NCBI RefSeq assembly: GCF_004769635.1
Contig: NZ_RQGH01000026.1
Span: forward strand, 558,001 to 622,000
Direction of reading: 5' to 3'
Source of the DNA: Leptospira jelokensis
GTDB lineage: Bacteria > Spirochaetota > Leptospiria > Leptospirales > Leptospiraceae
Length of the DNA stretch: 64,000 nucleotides
Position numbers and translations under genes: made by a program. Shown piece after piece: positions 57,054-64,000 of this stretch. Position 1 is the stretch's first letter. Each line of letters begins with the position of its first letter. The notes under the pieces were generated by a model. It ran no database searches. It worked only from the letters and a program-made list of their open reading frames with translations, and was not told where the DNA came from.

Positions 57054-57791
57054 TTACTGAGCTGTCAGTCCGCCATCAAGAACAATGCATTGTCCTGTCA
57101 TATACGCTGAGGAATCGGAAGCTAGATAAATGGCAGCGCCCAATATATCTTCTGGTTTCCCTAGTCTTCCCATTGGAATGCCAGCAAGTACTTGTTTCAT
57201 GATAAATTCTTTATCTTTGATCATATCGGTCATATCTGTATCGATAAGCCCTGGGCAAATGACATTGACGCGGTAACCATTATTACACCACTCAATGGCG
57301 AGTGCTTTGGAGAGAGTGATGACGGCACCCTTAGTTCCCGAATACACAGACGCTAGTTTGCTACCAACCATACCCAAAACAGATGCAACATTGATAATAT
57401 TGCCTCCTTCTTTTTTATGGTGTTTGTAGTAGGCTTGGCAATTTCGAAAGACACCTACATAATTGGTTTGAACAATATTTTGTAGTTCATCTTCTTTAAA
57501 ACCTGATGCGGGTGTATTGGTAGCGATTCCCGCATTGTTGATGAGGGTATCCACTCGTCCGTGTTTGGATTTGATTTGCCCAATGATTTCATAGGCACTT
57601 CCTTCACTCCTTACATCTAAAACAACACCATGGATGCCTTCTTTTTCCATCCAATGGATTGATTCTGGTTTTGAACCAGCACCATACACAATCGCACCTG
57701 CATCTCTAAATCCAATCGCTAAAGATTTTCCAATCCCACGGCTTGCTCCCGTAATGAGTACAGTTTTACCTTTTACATCGAATAAATTCAT
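57054..57791 (-). CDS. Short-chain dehydrogenase/reductase
   Basis: A 245-residue classical SDR. NAD(P) motif TGASRGIGKSLA, NNAGIATNT, catalytic serine INVASVLGMVGS, YSGTKGAV (Tyr-x3-Lys) and CPGLIDTDMTD are in order, and it closes with YMTGQCIVLDGGLTAQ. Similar to FabG and glucose/gluconate dehydrogenases; the substrate is not readable. The gene is second in a three-gene operon, overlapping the small lipoprotein gene by four bases. Confidence 0.9.
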   Translation of the reverse strand: MNLFDVKGKTVLITGASRGIGKSLAIGFRDAGAIVYGAGSKPESIHWMEKEGIHGVVLDVRSEGSAYEIIGQIKSKHGRVDTLINNAGIATNTPASGFKEDELQNIVQTNYVGVFRNCQAYYKHHKKEGGNIINVASVLGMVGSKLASVYSGTKGAVITLSKALAIEWCNNGYRVNVICPGLIDTDMTDMIKDKEFIMKQVLAGIPMGRLGKPEDILGAAIYLASDSSAYMTGQCIVLDGGLTAQ

Positions 57792-58030
57792 TTTACCTCA
57801 TGATTGGACGGATAACATTCGCTAGCCTGCGGTTTTGTATCTTCCATTAATTTTTTATAATCGAGAGTATTGTCATCTTTTACCAAATCCCTTCGGATAT
57901 AGTGGGTACCTTTTTCGTAATAATCAGCAATTGGATTACAATCTTGGATGTCTTCGGAATACCCTCGTTTGCAGCCAATGAGTAGAACGAATACCCATAT
58001 AAGAATCGTAAAAAATCTTGGACTCACCAT
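57788..58030 (-). CDS. Small putative lipoprotein
   Basis: An 80-residue protein with a signal segment IWVFVLLIGC (spirochaete lipobox, cysteine near residue 20) and a short mature part with two more cysteines (IQDCNP, SECYPS) spaced 40 residues apart. Too short to classify. The four-base overlap with the SDR gene supports it being real. Confidence 0.65.
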   Translation of the reverse strand: MVSPRFFTILIWVFVLLIGCKRGYSEDIQDCNPIADYYEKGTHYIRRDLVKDDNTLDYKKLMEDTKPQASECYPSNHEVK

Positions 58031-58069
58031 GAACTAAGAAAACAATATCCCGTAAGGAATAGCAAGAAT

Positions 58070-58645
58070 TTGTTTGTATTAAAGTCAGCATCCCCCAGAA
58101 GAAAACAAATCCTTTCCGACTTGGGTTTTACTTTCCAAATCGAACCAGAACATATCGATGAATCTCAAAGGGAAAACGAAACCCCACTCCAATATTTAGA
58201 ACGAATGGTTCACTCGAAACTTGGATCCGATTTACGACCAAATCATGTTTATCTATCAGCAGATACAATCGTTGTGTACGAAAATCAAATCCAACACAAA
58301 CCAACGGATGAAGCGGATGCGTTTCGGATCTTAAACACTCTTAACGGAAAAAAACACTCTGTCTATTCTGGGGCAGCCTTAAGGAAGGAAACGAAAACTG
58401 AATTTTTTTTTGAAGAAACATCCATTCTCTTCCATCAATGGAATGAGTCACAGATCCGAAATTATATCAATCGGTGTTTGCCCTTTGATAAAGCTGGTTC
58501 TTATGGAATCCAGGATACAGAAGGACCCGTCAAAGAATGGTTTGGGTCTTATACAAATGTGATGGGATTTCCGTTACGAAGTTTTTTTAGTCACCACGAA
58601 ATATGGATCGGTTCGTGGTTAGAAGCGATTACGCGTAAAGATTGA
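58070..58645 (+). CDS. maf: Maf-family nucleoside-triphosphate pyrophosphatase
   Basis: A 191-residue house-cleaning pyrophosphatase acting on non-canonical or pyrimidine NTPs. It begins FVLKSASPRRKQILSDLGF and has the motifs SADTIVV and PFDKAGSYGIQD, then VMGFPL, all family-typical. The start is a TTG; AAGGAA lies upstream. An insert-free, somewhat diverged copy. Confidence 0.9.
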   Translation: MFVLKSASPRRKQILSDLGFTFQIEPEHIDESQRENETPLQYLERMVHSKLGSDLRPNHVYLSADTIVVYENQIQHKPTDEADAFRILNTLNGKKHSVYSGAALRKETKTEFFFEETSILFHQWNESQIRNYINRCLPFDKAGSYGIQDTEGPVKEWFGSYTNVMGFPLRSFFSHHEIWIGSWLEAITRKD

Positions 58646-58859
58646 CGAGGTTGCCAGGTTTGTAAGAGGCCTTCGCTTCTGGTGTGGATTGGATTTCCTG
58701 AACTTGGTTTTTTGTTTCGGAACTTGGGTATTTTGGCTGGTAGGAACGAGCCTGGATCGCTTCCACTTGCTCTACCGCTTGTGTATTGTATGTGGGAGAA
58801 ACATACATATACGGTTCCCCTAATCCTGAAACTCTTGCCACATTACTTGAGATTTCCAT
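58629..58859 (-). CDS. Small hypothetical protein
   Basis: A 76-residue acidic-to-polar protein (VSPTYNTQAVEQVEAIQ, ending GNLVNLYA) with low-complexity Gln/Ser/Lys content and no signal peptide. Its tail overlaps the end of maf by 17 bases. The only support is the open frame, the ATG and a moderate upstream GAGG at 13 bases. It could be a real small protein or chance. Confidence 0.4.
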   Translation of the reverse strand: MEISSNVARVSGLGEPYMYVSPTYNTQAVEQVEAIQARSYQPKYPSSETKNQVQEIQSTPEAKASYKPGNLVNLYA

Positions 58860-58910
58860 ACTATGATTATCGCCTCAGTCCAGTTGTAAAATTAGACCTG
58901 ATTTAAGAAA

Positions 58911-60020
58911 ATGGAAACAAAAAAATCACAAGCCAGGGAATATAACTCACTTTTTCAACTTTTCAAAACCCCTGTCAGCCAAATCCCCCAATTCTTTGCG
59001 TATGCCGGGGAAGATTCCTATGAATTTGAGCTGATTGTAGAACACTACCGAGAAGTTTTACAAAAAGCTTTGGGAGCCTTTGAAGTTATTTTGATTGTTC
59101 CTGAATCGGGAGACCAAACCAAATTATTTGCCGAACTGTTCACACCCGATATGTTTTATCCGCGTAAACTCATCATCATCAAAAACGCAACAGCTCTCTT
59201 TAAACCCATTTTAGATACAAAAGCAGCAAATGAATGGAAAGACTATGCATCTGGGTTTCGTAAAAATATCACTTCGGTTTCTGATGAAATATTTGCTCTC
59301 ATCCATTACGATGGAAAGGACATTCCCAAGTCTCTCAGTGAATTATTCCAAGGCACTCTAAGCCATTTCAAAACCAAAGTTTTTTATCCAAATGACTATC
59401 CAAAAATCTTTAAGGAAGTATGTGACCAAGAACAAGTGCACTTCGAAAATAATGCAATGGATGAATTCATCCACCGCACTCCGGCAAATGTTGGAGCTTA
59501 CATCAAAAGTGTAAAAAAATTAAAACAATACTTACATCGTTCTAAATTTACTTTAGAGGATGTTAATTCTGTTCTTTTCAGCCAAAATGAACTGAATACA
59601 AATGTTCTCGTAGAATCTCTTGTACAAAAACGAAAAGTTGATTTCTTCAAAGAATTTACAAAATTTGGGGATCAAAATTCTGAAATTCTCAATTTTTTAA
59701 CAAGACTTACTTACAAATTAGATGAAATTCGAAAAATTAAAGTGATTCGCGCAAGGCATAATGGTGAAGTTCCCATTCCTATCATGGATGACTTGTTAAA
59801 AACCGGAAGTTTTTCAGAGGCACGTAAAAACTTTGTGCGAAGGCAACTTGTGTCCGACTCAGCAAATTTTACCGATAAAATTTTGGATCTTTTTTATGAC
59901 CAAGTGATTGAGATGAATATTAAATTCAAATCAGGACTTCGAGATGAAGAAGGGAAAAACTATTTCATCCAAAAAATCATGCATTTATTTGCTTTGCTTC
60001 AAGATAAGTCTTCTAAATGA
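58911..60020 (+). CDS. holA: DNA polymerase III delta subunit (HolA-like)
   Basis: A 369-residue clamp-loader delta homologue. Typical features are FFAYAGEDSYEFELIVEHY at the start, the LFTPDMFYPRKLIIIKNA block that aligns with the delta ATPase-like domain, TPANVGAYIKSVKKLKQYL and the C-terminal helical domain with RLTYKLDEIRKIK. It is diverged, as in spirochaetes generally. It converges on the NtrC-like gene with a 22-base overlap. Confidence 0.8.
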   Translation: METKKSQAREYNSLFQLFKTPVSQIPQFFAYAGEDSYEFELIVEHYREVLQKALGAFEVILIVPESGDQTKLFAELFTPDMFYPRKLIIIKNATALFKPILDTKAANEWKDYASGFRKNITSVSDEIFALIHYDGKDIPKSLSELFQGTLSHFKTKVFYPNDYPKIFKEVCDQEQVHFENNAMDEFIHRTPANVGAYIKSVKKLKQYLHRSKFTLEDVNSVLFSQNELNTNVLVESLVQKRKVDFFKEFTKFGDQNSEILNFLTRLTYKLDEIRKIKVIRARHNGEVPIPIMDDLLKTGSFSEARKNFVRRQLVSDSANFTDKILDLFYDQVIEMNIKFKSGLRDEEGKNYFIQKIMHLFALLQDKSSK

Positions 60021-60886
60021 AATTCATGTAACTTTCGATACAAATTTCTTTCAGAAATTCCCAACAATTTAGCTGCTTTTTCGCGATTCCCTTTCGTATA
60101 AATTAAATTCGCTTTGATGATTTCTTTTTCATATTGTTCCAAACTAATGCCAGGTTGGATGTCCAATTCTGATAATGCATTTTCAAAAAAATGGGAAGGA
60201 ATTTGTTTCCATTGCAAATGTTTACCTGAAGAAAAACCAACCAAAGCAAAAATGAAATCTTTTAACTCTGCATAATTGCGGTTAAAAATTTTGTTTTTTA
60301 GAAAAATATAAAAATCTTCATCTAACGAATTGATTTTTTTACTTAAAGTTTGGTTTGCTTCCTCCAAAAAAATATGAACAAAAATTGGTAATTCTGAAAT
60401 TCTTTTTTTCAGATTTGGCAACTCAAATCGAAATGATTTAAACTGTTCATAAAACTCAGCGTATATGTTTTTCTGTGTGAAAGTATCCATCTCTTCGGAA
60501 TGGATTTCCCAATAAAGGTAGAGTTTGGATTTTTCGTTGTATTTTTCAGATTTCCACCATTGTTGTAAGGAAATCATATCTTCTTTTTTTGCTTTCGTGA
60601 TCCAATCGATCATAAGAGTTGGATTACTTTTTGCAGATTTGAGTTTTCCCAATTTCTCTTCAATAGAATTTGTAAATGAAAAATCCAAATGGACAATGGA
60701 TGATTCGGAGATATTTCTTTTTTCTAAACTCTTTTGGATCCAAAACGATTTTCCAACTCCCCTTTCGCCCACAATGAGAATGGGTAACGAAGAATTAGAA
60801 ATCTCGATCCATTGATTTTTTATTTTTTCAATGTCCGACCCTTTGGTGATCCATTCCCCGAAACCGTTACCTTTTTTTAATGACAC
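59999..60886 (-). CDS. NtrC-like ATPase remnant with Fis-type helix-turn-helix
   Basis: A 295-residue protein starting at a GTG with AAGG upstream. The P-loop IVGERGVGKSFW is present, but the sigma54 GAFTGA loop is absent and the AAA+ core is shortened to ~200 residues. The C-terminus is a clear Fis-family HTH (NREKAAKLLGISERNLYRKL). It may be a DNA-binding regulator that no longer activates sigma54 promoters. It overlaps the upstream secreted-protein gene by 20 bases, forming a pair. Confidence 0.78.
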   Translation of the reverse strand: MSLKKGNGFGEWITKGSDIEKIKNQWIEISNSSLPILIVGERGVGKSFWIQKSLEKRNISESSIVHLDFSFTNSIEEKLGKLKSAKSNPTLMIDWITKAKKEDMISLQQWWKSEKYNEKSKLYLYWEIHSEEMDTFTQKNIYAEFYEQFKSFRFELPNLKKRISELPIFVHIFLEEANQTLSKKINSLDEDFYIFLKNKIFNRNYAELKDFIFALVGFSSGKHLQWKQIPSHFFENALSELDIQPGISLEQYEKEIIKANLIYTKGNREKAAKLLGISERNLYRKLHEFHLEDLS

Positions 60887-62444
60887 TCACTGTACCTTGC
60901 AGATAACCATTAAATTCTCTGATTTTATTGAGATCTAAAAACTTTTTTGCCTGAGATGGTTTCACCATTAATGTTTTGGGATAAGTGTAATTTGTTTTCA
61001 GTAGATTTGTTTCTTGGGCAACATTTTTGATCCCCCATGTGGACAACGGATCTATTACGAAAGTAGTTTGGATCAAATATTCCTTTCCCTTTGTTACTTG
61101 AACATCATATGGCAATTGGATCCAGATGGCTTCACCCTTTGATTCCACAAGAACAGATTGGTATCGATCTTTTTCGATTAACTCAGAATTGGATTCTGTT
61201 CTTAAAATATATTCCAAATCTGTTTTCACTTCTTCTTTCTCAAGAACTCGTTTTTCGGCAATTTTTTCATATGCCATATAAAGATTGTAAGGTGAAATAA
61301 CATCGACAGCAGCCCTCACAAGAGAAGCATCAAATTTTTTAATATTTGTTTGGTTCCATTGGAATGGATATTGTAATTCCTCTACGGATGAATACACATT
61401 GAACTGATTTAAATACAAATATTCATATCCATCTTGGGTTCCAATTTTTTGATAATCAGTGATTCCTACAACTCGTGAATTGCTTGCCTTCCCGATCCTT
61501 TGGATTTCTCGAATCGTACTCAAATCAGAATGGTTGGGAACTAAAATGATGGTTTCAATTTCCATATGCCTTAGGTCATTTAAAGCCATGATGATGGAAC
61601 CTGATTTGTCCTTCACACTAGAGGAAAGTAACAAAAATAGCTTTCGAGATTCCTTTTTGCCTGAAGATAGTTTTGATTTCATTCCTTGCAAAGCAGAAAC
61701 GATTGATTCCGATTGGTTGGAACCTTGCCAACCTGTTTCTTCCATGATTTTTTTGATTTCAGCGTGGTCTTTTGTTGGTGGGACCGTTAGAGTTTTGTCT
61801 TTTTTTACTAAAGTGATTCCGAGGTACAATCCGTCTTGGTCATACATCGAAGTTAAACTTTTTAAGATGTCTTTTTTGTAATAGGCATAAGAGGAATGGA
61901 TATCAAAAAATAAATTGATTTCATAATAAACAGGAGTTTTACTTTTCTTTTCGTAAAACCGAGGGGGCAAAAAACGAAAACTTTTTTCTGTATGTTTTTC
62001 ATACGCCATCACAAAGTTAGAAATCAATTTCGATTGGATGACCTGTTTACTTAAATTTTTACAATTGAAGATATTTGTTTTTACTAAAATGGGATTTCCG
62101 AAATCAATTTGGTCCTGCACGACAAAATGAGAATCCCATTCGTGGCAATAACTTGTAAAATCTTGGTCTTTGAGATCCGCTTCCTCGTTCCACTCCGTTT
62201 CTGACAGATACGTTTCAATGATTTTTGGATCGGTAATTTCAGTAAAAAAATTTCTTTTTAGATAATGTCGCGAAAGACGGGACAATTCAAAACCTGCCTC
62301 ACGTTTTGTCCCAAGAACAGGTGGTACTTCACCTGAAATGTATGCAGGTAGGATAGAAATTTCTTTCGCAGAAACATTTTTAGGGAAGAACGCAAAAAAA
62401 ATAAGCAACAATGCAATAACATGTGAAGGCAGGAATCGAGACAT
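60867..62444 (-). CDS. Exported protein with possible degenerate VWA domain
   Basis: A 525-residue protein with a signal peptide (LLLIFFAFFPKNVSA). The N-terminal half is unrecognised. Around residues 175-360 the order INLFFDIHSSY, then KLFLLLSSSVKDKSG and IETIILVPNHSD resembles a von Willebrand A fold with the MIDAS DxSxS weakened to DIHSS. The C-terminal ~120 residues may be another beta domain. No homologous function is known to me. Its gene pairs with the NtrC-like regulator. Confidence 0.62.
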   Translation of the reverse strand: MSRFLPSHVIALLLIFFAFFPKNVSAKEISILPAYISGEVPPVLGTKREAGFELSRLSRHYLKRNFFTEITDPKIIETYLSETEWNEEADLKDQDFTSYCHEWDSHFVVQDQIDFGNPILVKTNIFNCKNLSKQVIQSKLISNFVMAYEKHTEKSFRFLPPRFYEKKSKTPVYYEINLFFDIHSSYAYYKKDILKSLTSMYDQDGLYLGITLVKKDKTLTVPPTKDHAEIKKIMEETGWQGSNQSESIVSALQGMKSKLSSGKKESRKLFLLLSSSVKDKSGSIIMALNDLRHMEIETIILVPNHSDLSTIREIQRIGKASNSRVVGITDYQKIGTQDGYEYLYLNQFNVYSSVEELQYPFQWNQTNIKKFDASLVRAAVDVISPYNLYMAYEKIAEKRVLEKEEVKTDLEYILRTESNSELIEKDRYQSVLVESKGEAIWIQLPYDVQVTKGKEYLIQTTFVIDPLSTWGIKNVAQETNLLKTNYTYPKTLMVKPSQAKKFLDLNKIREFNGYLQGTVSVIKKR

Positions 62445-62520
62445 AAAATTAGAATCGGTCTATGAAGCGAAAATGTAAATCTTTATCCTACAAGACAGTT
62501 TCGTTTTCTTTGATAAAAGA

Positions 62521-62549
62521 TTGACAACGGTTTTGAATCAGATCAAATT
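62521..62549 (+). promoter_or_regulatory. Probable sigma70-type promoter of the LipL21-like gene
   Basis: A consensus TTGACA (62521-62526) is followed after 17 bases by CAAATT (62544-62549). AAAAGGAG (62555-62562) and the ATG at 62574 come next. Confidence 0.45.
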
Positions 62550-62573
62550 CTTCGGAAAAGGAGTAGATTCTTT

Positions 62574-63155
62574 ATGAAGAAATCACTTATCGTATGTGCC
62601 TCTCTAATCGCATTTGTTGTATCTTGCGGATCCAACGATGGAGGCAGAAGAGACGCTACGACCGTAGGTAAAAATGGTTGGATTTTTGAAGGTTGGGCTT
62701 GTGCCCCAGATGCGGCGGCTGCAAAACGTGGTCAAAGCCCTGCTGAGTACTGCAAAGGAAAAGAAAAAGAATTCGATTATCTTTACATGAAATTTTCTGC
62801 ACGTGCATCTGACAAAGCGATCAAAGCAAATTCAGTGGCGATGAAACAATCCACTTGCCGTGAAGCAGCTCGTTTACAAGTTGCAGGTGATGGTTTGAAA
62901 AAAATCTTAGGTGAATACTTAGAACAAGCTTCTGGTGTATCCGATGGTCAATCTACTGGTTCTGTAATCGTATCTGAATCGAAAGGAACGATCAAAGGAG
63001 TTGGGGTTTATGACTGCTGCTCACTTAACAACGAAACAGGTATCTGTGCAAACGTAGGAGAACCTGAGACTTGGGAAGAATGCCAGTGTGTTGGATACCT
63101 CAGATATGCAGGTGGACAAAAAGCTCTCGAAGCAAAAGCAACTGCTGCTCAGTAA
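62574..63155 (+). CDS. LipL21-like outer-membrane lipoprotein
   Basis: A 193-residue lipoprotein. The signal ends at AFVVSC. The body KFSARASDKAI..ANSVAMK, TCREAARLQVAGDGLKKILG, EYLEQASGVSDGQSTGSVIVS and VGVYDCCSLN with WEECQCVGYL agrees, from memory, with LipL21 of pathogenic Leptospira, although the N-terminus differs. LipL21 is an abundant surface lipoprotein. AAGGAG and a good promoter suggest strong expression. A strong terminator follows. Confidence 0.75.
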   Translation: MKKSLIVCASLIAFVVSCGSNDGGRRDATTVGKNGWIFEGWACAPDAAAAKRGQSPAEYCKGKEKEFDYLYMKFSARASDKAIKANSVAMKQSTCREAARLQVAGDGLKKILGEYLEQASGVSDGQSTGSVIVSESKGTIKGVGVYDCCSLNNETGICANVGEPETWEECQCVGYLRYAGGQKALEAKATAAQ

Positions 63156-63178
63156 TTTAGTAGTAGAGTTTTGTTACG

Positions 63179-63210
63179 AAAAAGCCTCCCTTCCAGGAGG
63201 CTTTTTTTTT
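63179..63210 (+). terminator. Intrinsic terminator after the LipL21-like gene
   Basis: GCCTCC (63184-63189) pairs with GGAGGC (63196-63201); flanking A5 and T9 extend the stem and provide the U tract. Confidence 0.9.
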
Positions 63211-63273
63211 ACCCAAAATCAATCAGCAGAGAAAGTGGAAAACCTTCAGCTTTCCAATCTCCTAGAATCAAAT

Positions 63274-63657
63274 TTATTTTTTAACTTTTGGATCAAAGTA
63301 ATGTTTGTGGATGAATTCTTGTACTACTTTGTGTTCACTCGCACCGAGTGGTTTGAATACCACTGACGTAGTTTTGCCAGAAGATCTATGCACAGTTCCT
63401 AATATTTCTAAGGGATTTTGGTTCAAAGAAAATTGGATTCTCACATGATCCCCTTCATAAAAAATCGCAGTTGTTTGGAAGGCAAGTCCACCCGTTCCCA
63501 AATCAGAAAGATGCCCTGTCACAGGTCCCGTTTTGGATTTAACCAATTCCACGGTGCATGGCACATCCAATTTCACTCGGGCATCTTTTCGTTTTTGTTT
63601 GGCCCCACCATACTTGCTATAACTATCAGAGAATATCGATTGTTTTGAATCTGCCAT
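63274..63657 (-). CDS. PilZ-domain protein
   Basis: About 127 residues from the ATG at 63657, with AAGGAA nine bases upstream. The c-di-GMP-binding PilZ motifs are RKDAR (RxxxR, near residue 25) and DLGTGGLAF (close to DxSxxG, with Gly in place of Ser). A short N-terminal tail precedes it and no effector domain is attached. It lies ten bases after the dihydrouridine-synthase gene. Binding affinity cannot be predicted because of the Ser-to-Gly change. Confidence 0.85.
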   Translation of the reverse strand: MADSKQSIFSDSYSKYGGAKQKRKDARVKLDVPCTVELVKSKTGPVTGHLSDLGTGGLAFQTTAIFYEGDHVRIQFSLNQNPLEILGTVHRSSGKTTSVVFKPLGASEHKVVQEFIHKHYFDPKVKK

Positions 63658-63667
63658 TTCAGTTTCC

Positions 63668-64000
63668 TTATACAAGACTTACAAACGTTTCACAGTTTAT
63701 ATTCTCGTTATTGATTTCGCTTGTTTCCAAAAAGTTAGAATCCATTTTTATAGATTCTAAAGTATCTTTAAATTCATCCACAGAAGTTAACATCAGTAAT
63801 TTTCTTTTTTGTTCTTCAGGGAATCCTGTATTTTCTATATATTTGATAAAATGTTTTCGAAATAAAATTAACGCATAATCATCGTCTGATGGATAAAAAT
63901 CCAACATAAGATCTAAATGTTCCAAAATGATTGACTTGATTTCAAACCAAGAAACCAACTCTTTTGGTACTTTTCCAAATACCCATGGGTTTCCAATCGC
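63668..64000 (-). CDS. dus: tRNA-dihydrouridine synthase, C-terminal part (5' end outside window)
   Basis: The frame enters from the right edge and ends at 63668, giving 110 residues. The entering sequence AIGNPWVFGKVPKELVSWFEIK carries the Dus-family GNPW motif of the FMN barrel's end, followed by a helical C-terminal domain (LEHLDLMLDFYPSDD, ALILFRKHFIKYIENTGFP) as in DusB/Dus proteins. These FMN enzymes reduce uridines in tRNA. The catalytic cysteine lies outside. Confidence 0.85.
   Translation of the reverse strand, partial: AIGNPWVFGKVPKELVSWFEIKSIILEHLDLMLDFYPSDDDYALILFRKHFIKYIENTGFPEEQKRKLLMLTSVDEFKDTLESIKMDSNFLETSEINNENINCETFVSLV

Noticed and set aside
1..64000. tRNA, rRNA, CRISPR array, insertion sequence, prophage
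   Set aside because: No cloverleaf, repeat-spacer pattern, transposase or phage gene was recognised by eye; a covariance-model scan would be needed to exclude small RNAs.

Overview
The window is a single chromosomal stretch of a Leptospira-type spirochaete, most likely from the saprophytic (L. biflexa-like) side of the genus. This rests on the AT-rich base composition, the many lipoproteins with spirochaete-style lipoboxes, a C-terminal region closely resembling the outer-membrane lipoprotein LipL21, and an Fe/Mn superoxide dismutase, which from memory pathogenic Leptospira lack. Coding density is high, strands alternate every few genes, and I see no rRNA, tRNA, CRISPR array, insertion sequence or prophage.

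Layout. 1-8.4 kb: truncated pgi diverging from galK and a STAS gene; mtnP; a DUF4139 protein followed by a FAD-dependent oxidoreductase and an MhqR-like MarR regulator; an FGE-fold protein without catalytic cysteines. 8.4-20 kb: a double-ACT protein, a Lys/Ala-rich membrane protein, hom plus a second STAS gene, hflX, a HEAT-repeat lipoprotein, a pabA-type glutaminase / ABC exporter / single-domain response regulator operon, an acyl-CoA dehydrogenase and yebC. 20-28 kb: a GlsB-like membrane protein, an EAL-like protein with a pseudo-receiver partner, enoyl-CoA hydratase, an M23 peptidase, fabG-like SDR and purB.

28-33.3 kb is the most accessory-looking part: a MntA/HepT toxin-antitoxin pair whose toxin gene carries an in-frame stop near its end, a 0.6 kb AT-rich gap, a methyltransferase, a hydrolase / extradiol-dioxygenase operon resembling the quinone-detoxifying mhqD/mhqO genes, and several small proteins. 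33.3-45.5 kb: adenosine deaminase-like enzyme, DegT aminotransferase, an M50 protease / beta-propeller / lipoprotein operon, cysE, small envelope proteins, trpEG and sodB. 45.5-64 kb: an IMPase-family gene and GH42 beta-galactosidase operon, hslO-tsaE-tsaB-rnr, two divergent envelope enzymes (alkaline phosphatase superfamily and CapA-like), a Sua5/YciO-family gene with an SDR, maf, holA, a degenerate NtrC-like ATPase paired with a periplasmic protein, LipL21-like lipoprotein, PilZ protein and truncated dus.

The most interesting signal is regulatory. A 17-bp palindromic sequence over the start of the MarR gene (6606-6622) is repeated exactly, inverted, 24 kb away in the promoter of the dioxygenase/hydrolase operon (31641-31657). 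Its 12-bp core appears a third time just before the methyltransferase (29288-29299). This predicts an MhqR-like electrophile or quinone-responsive regulon. Other points for a second look: the stop codon in hepT, hflX without a conventional start codon, two antisense 5'-overlapping lipoprotein pairs, and several proteins that keep a fold but lose catalytic or phosphorylation residues.
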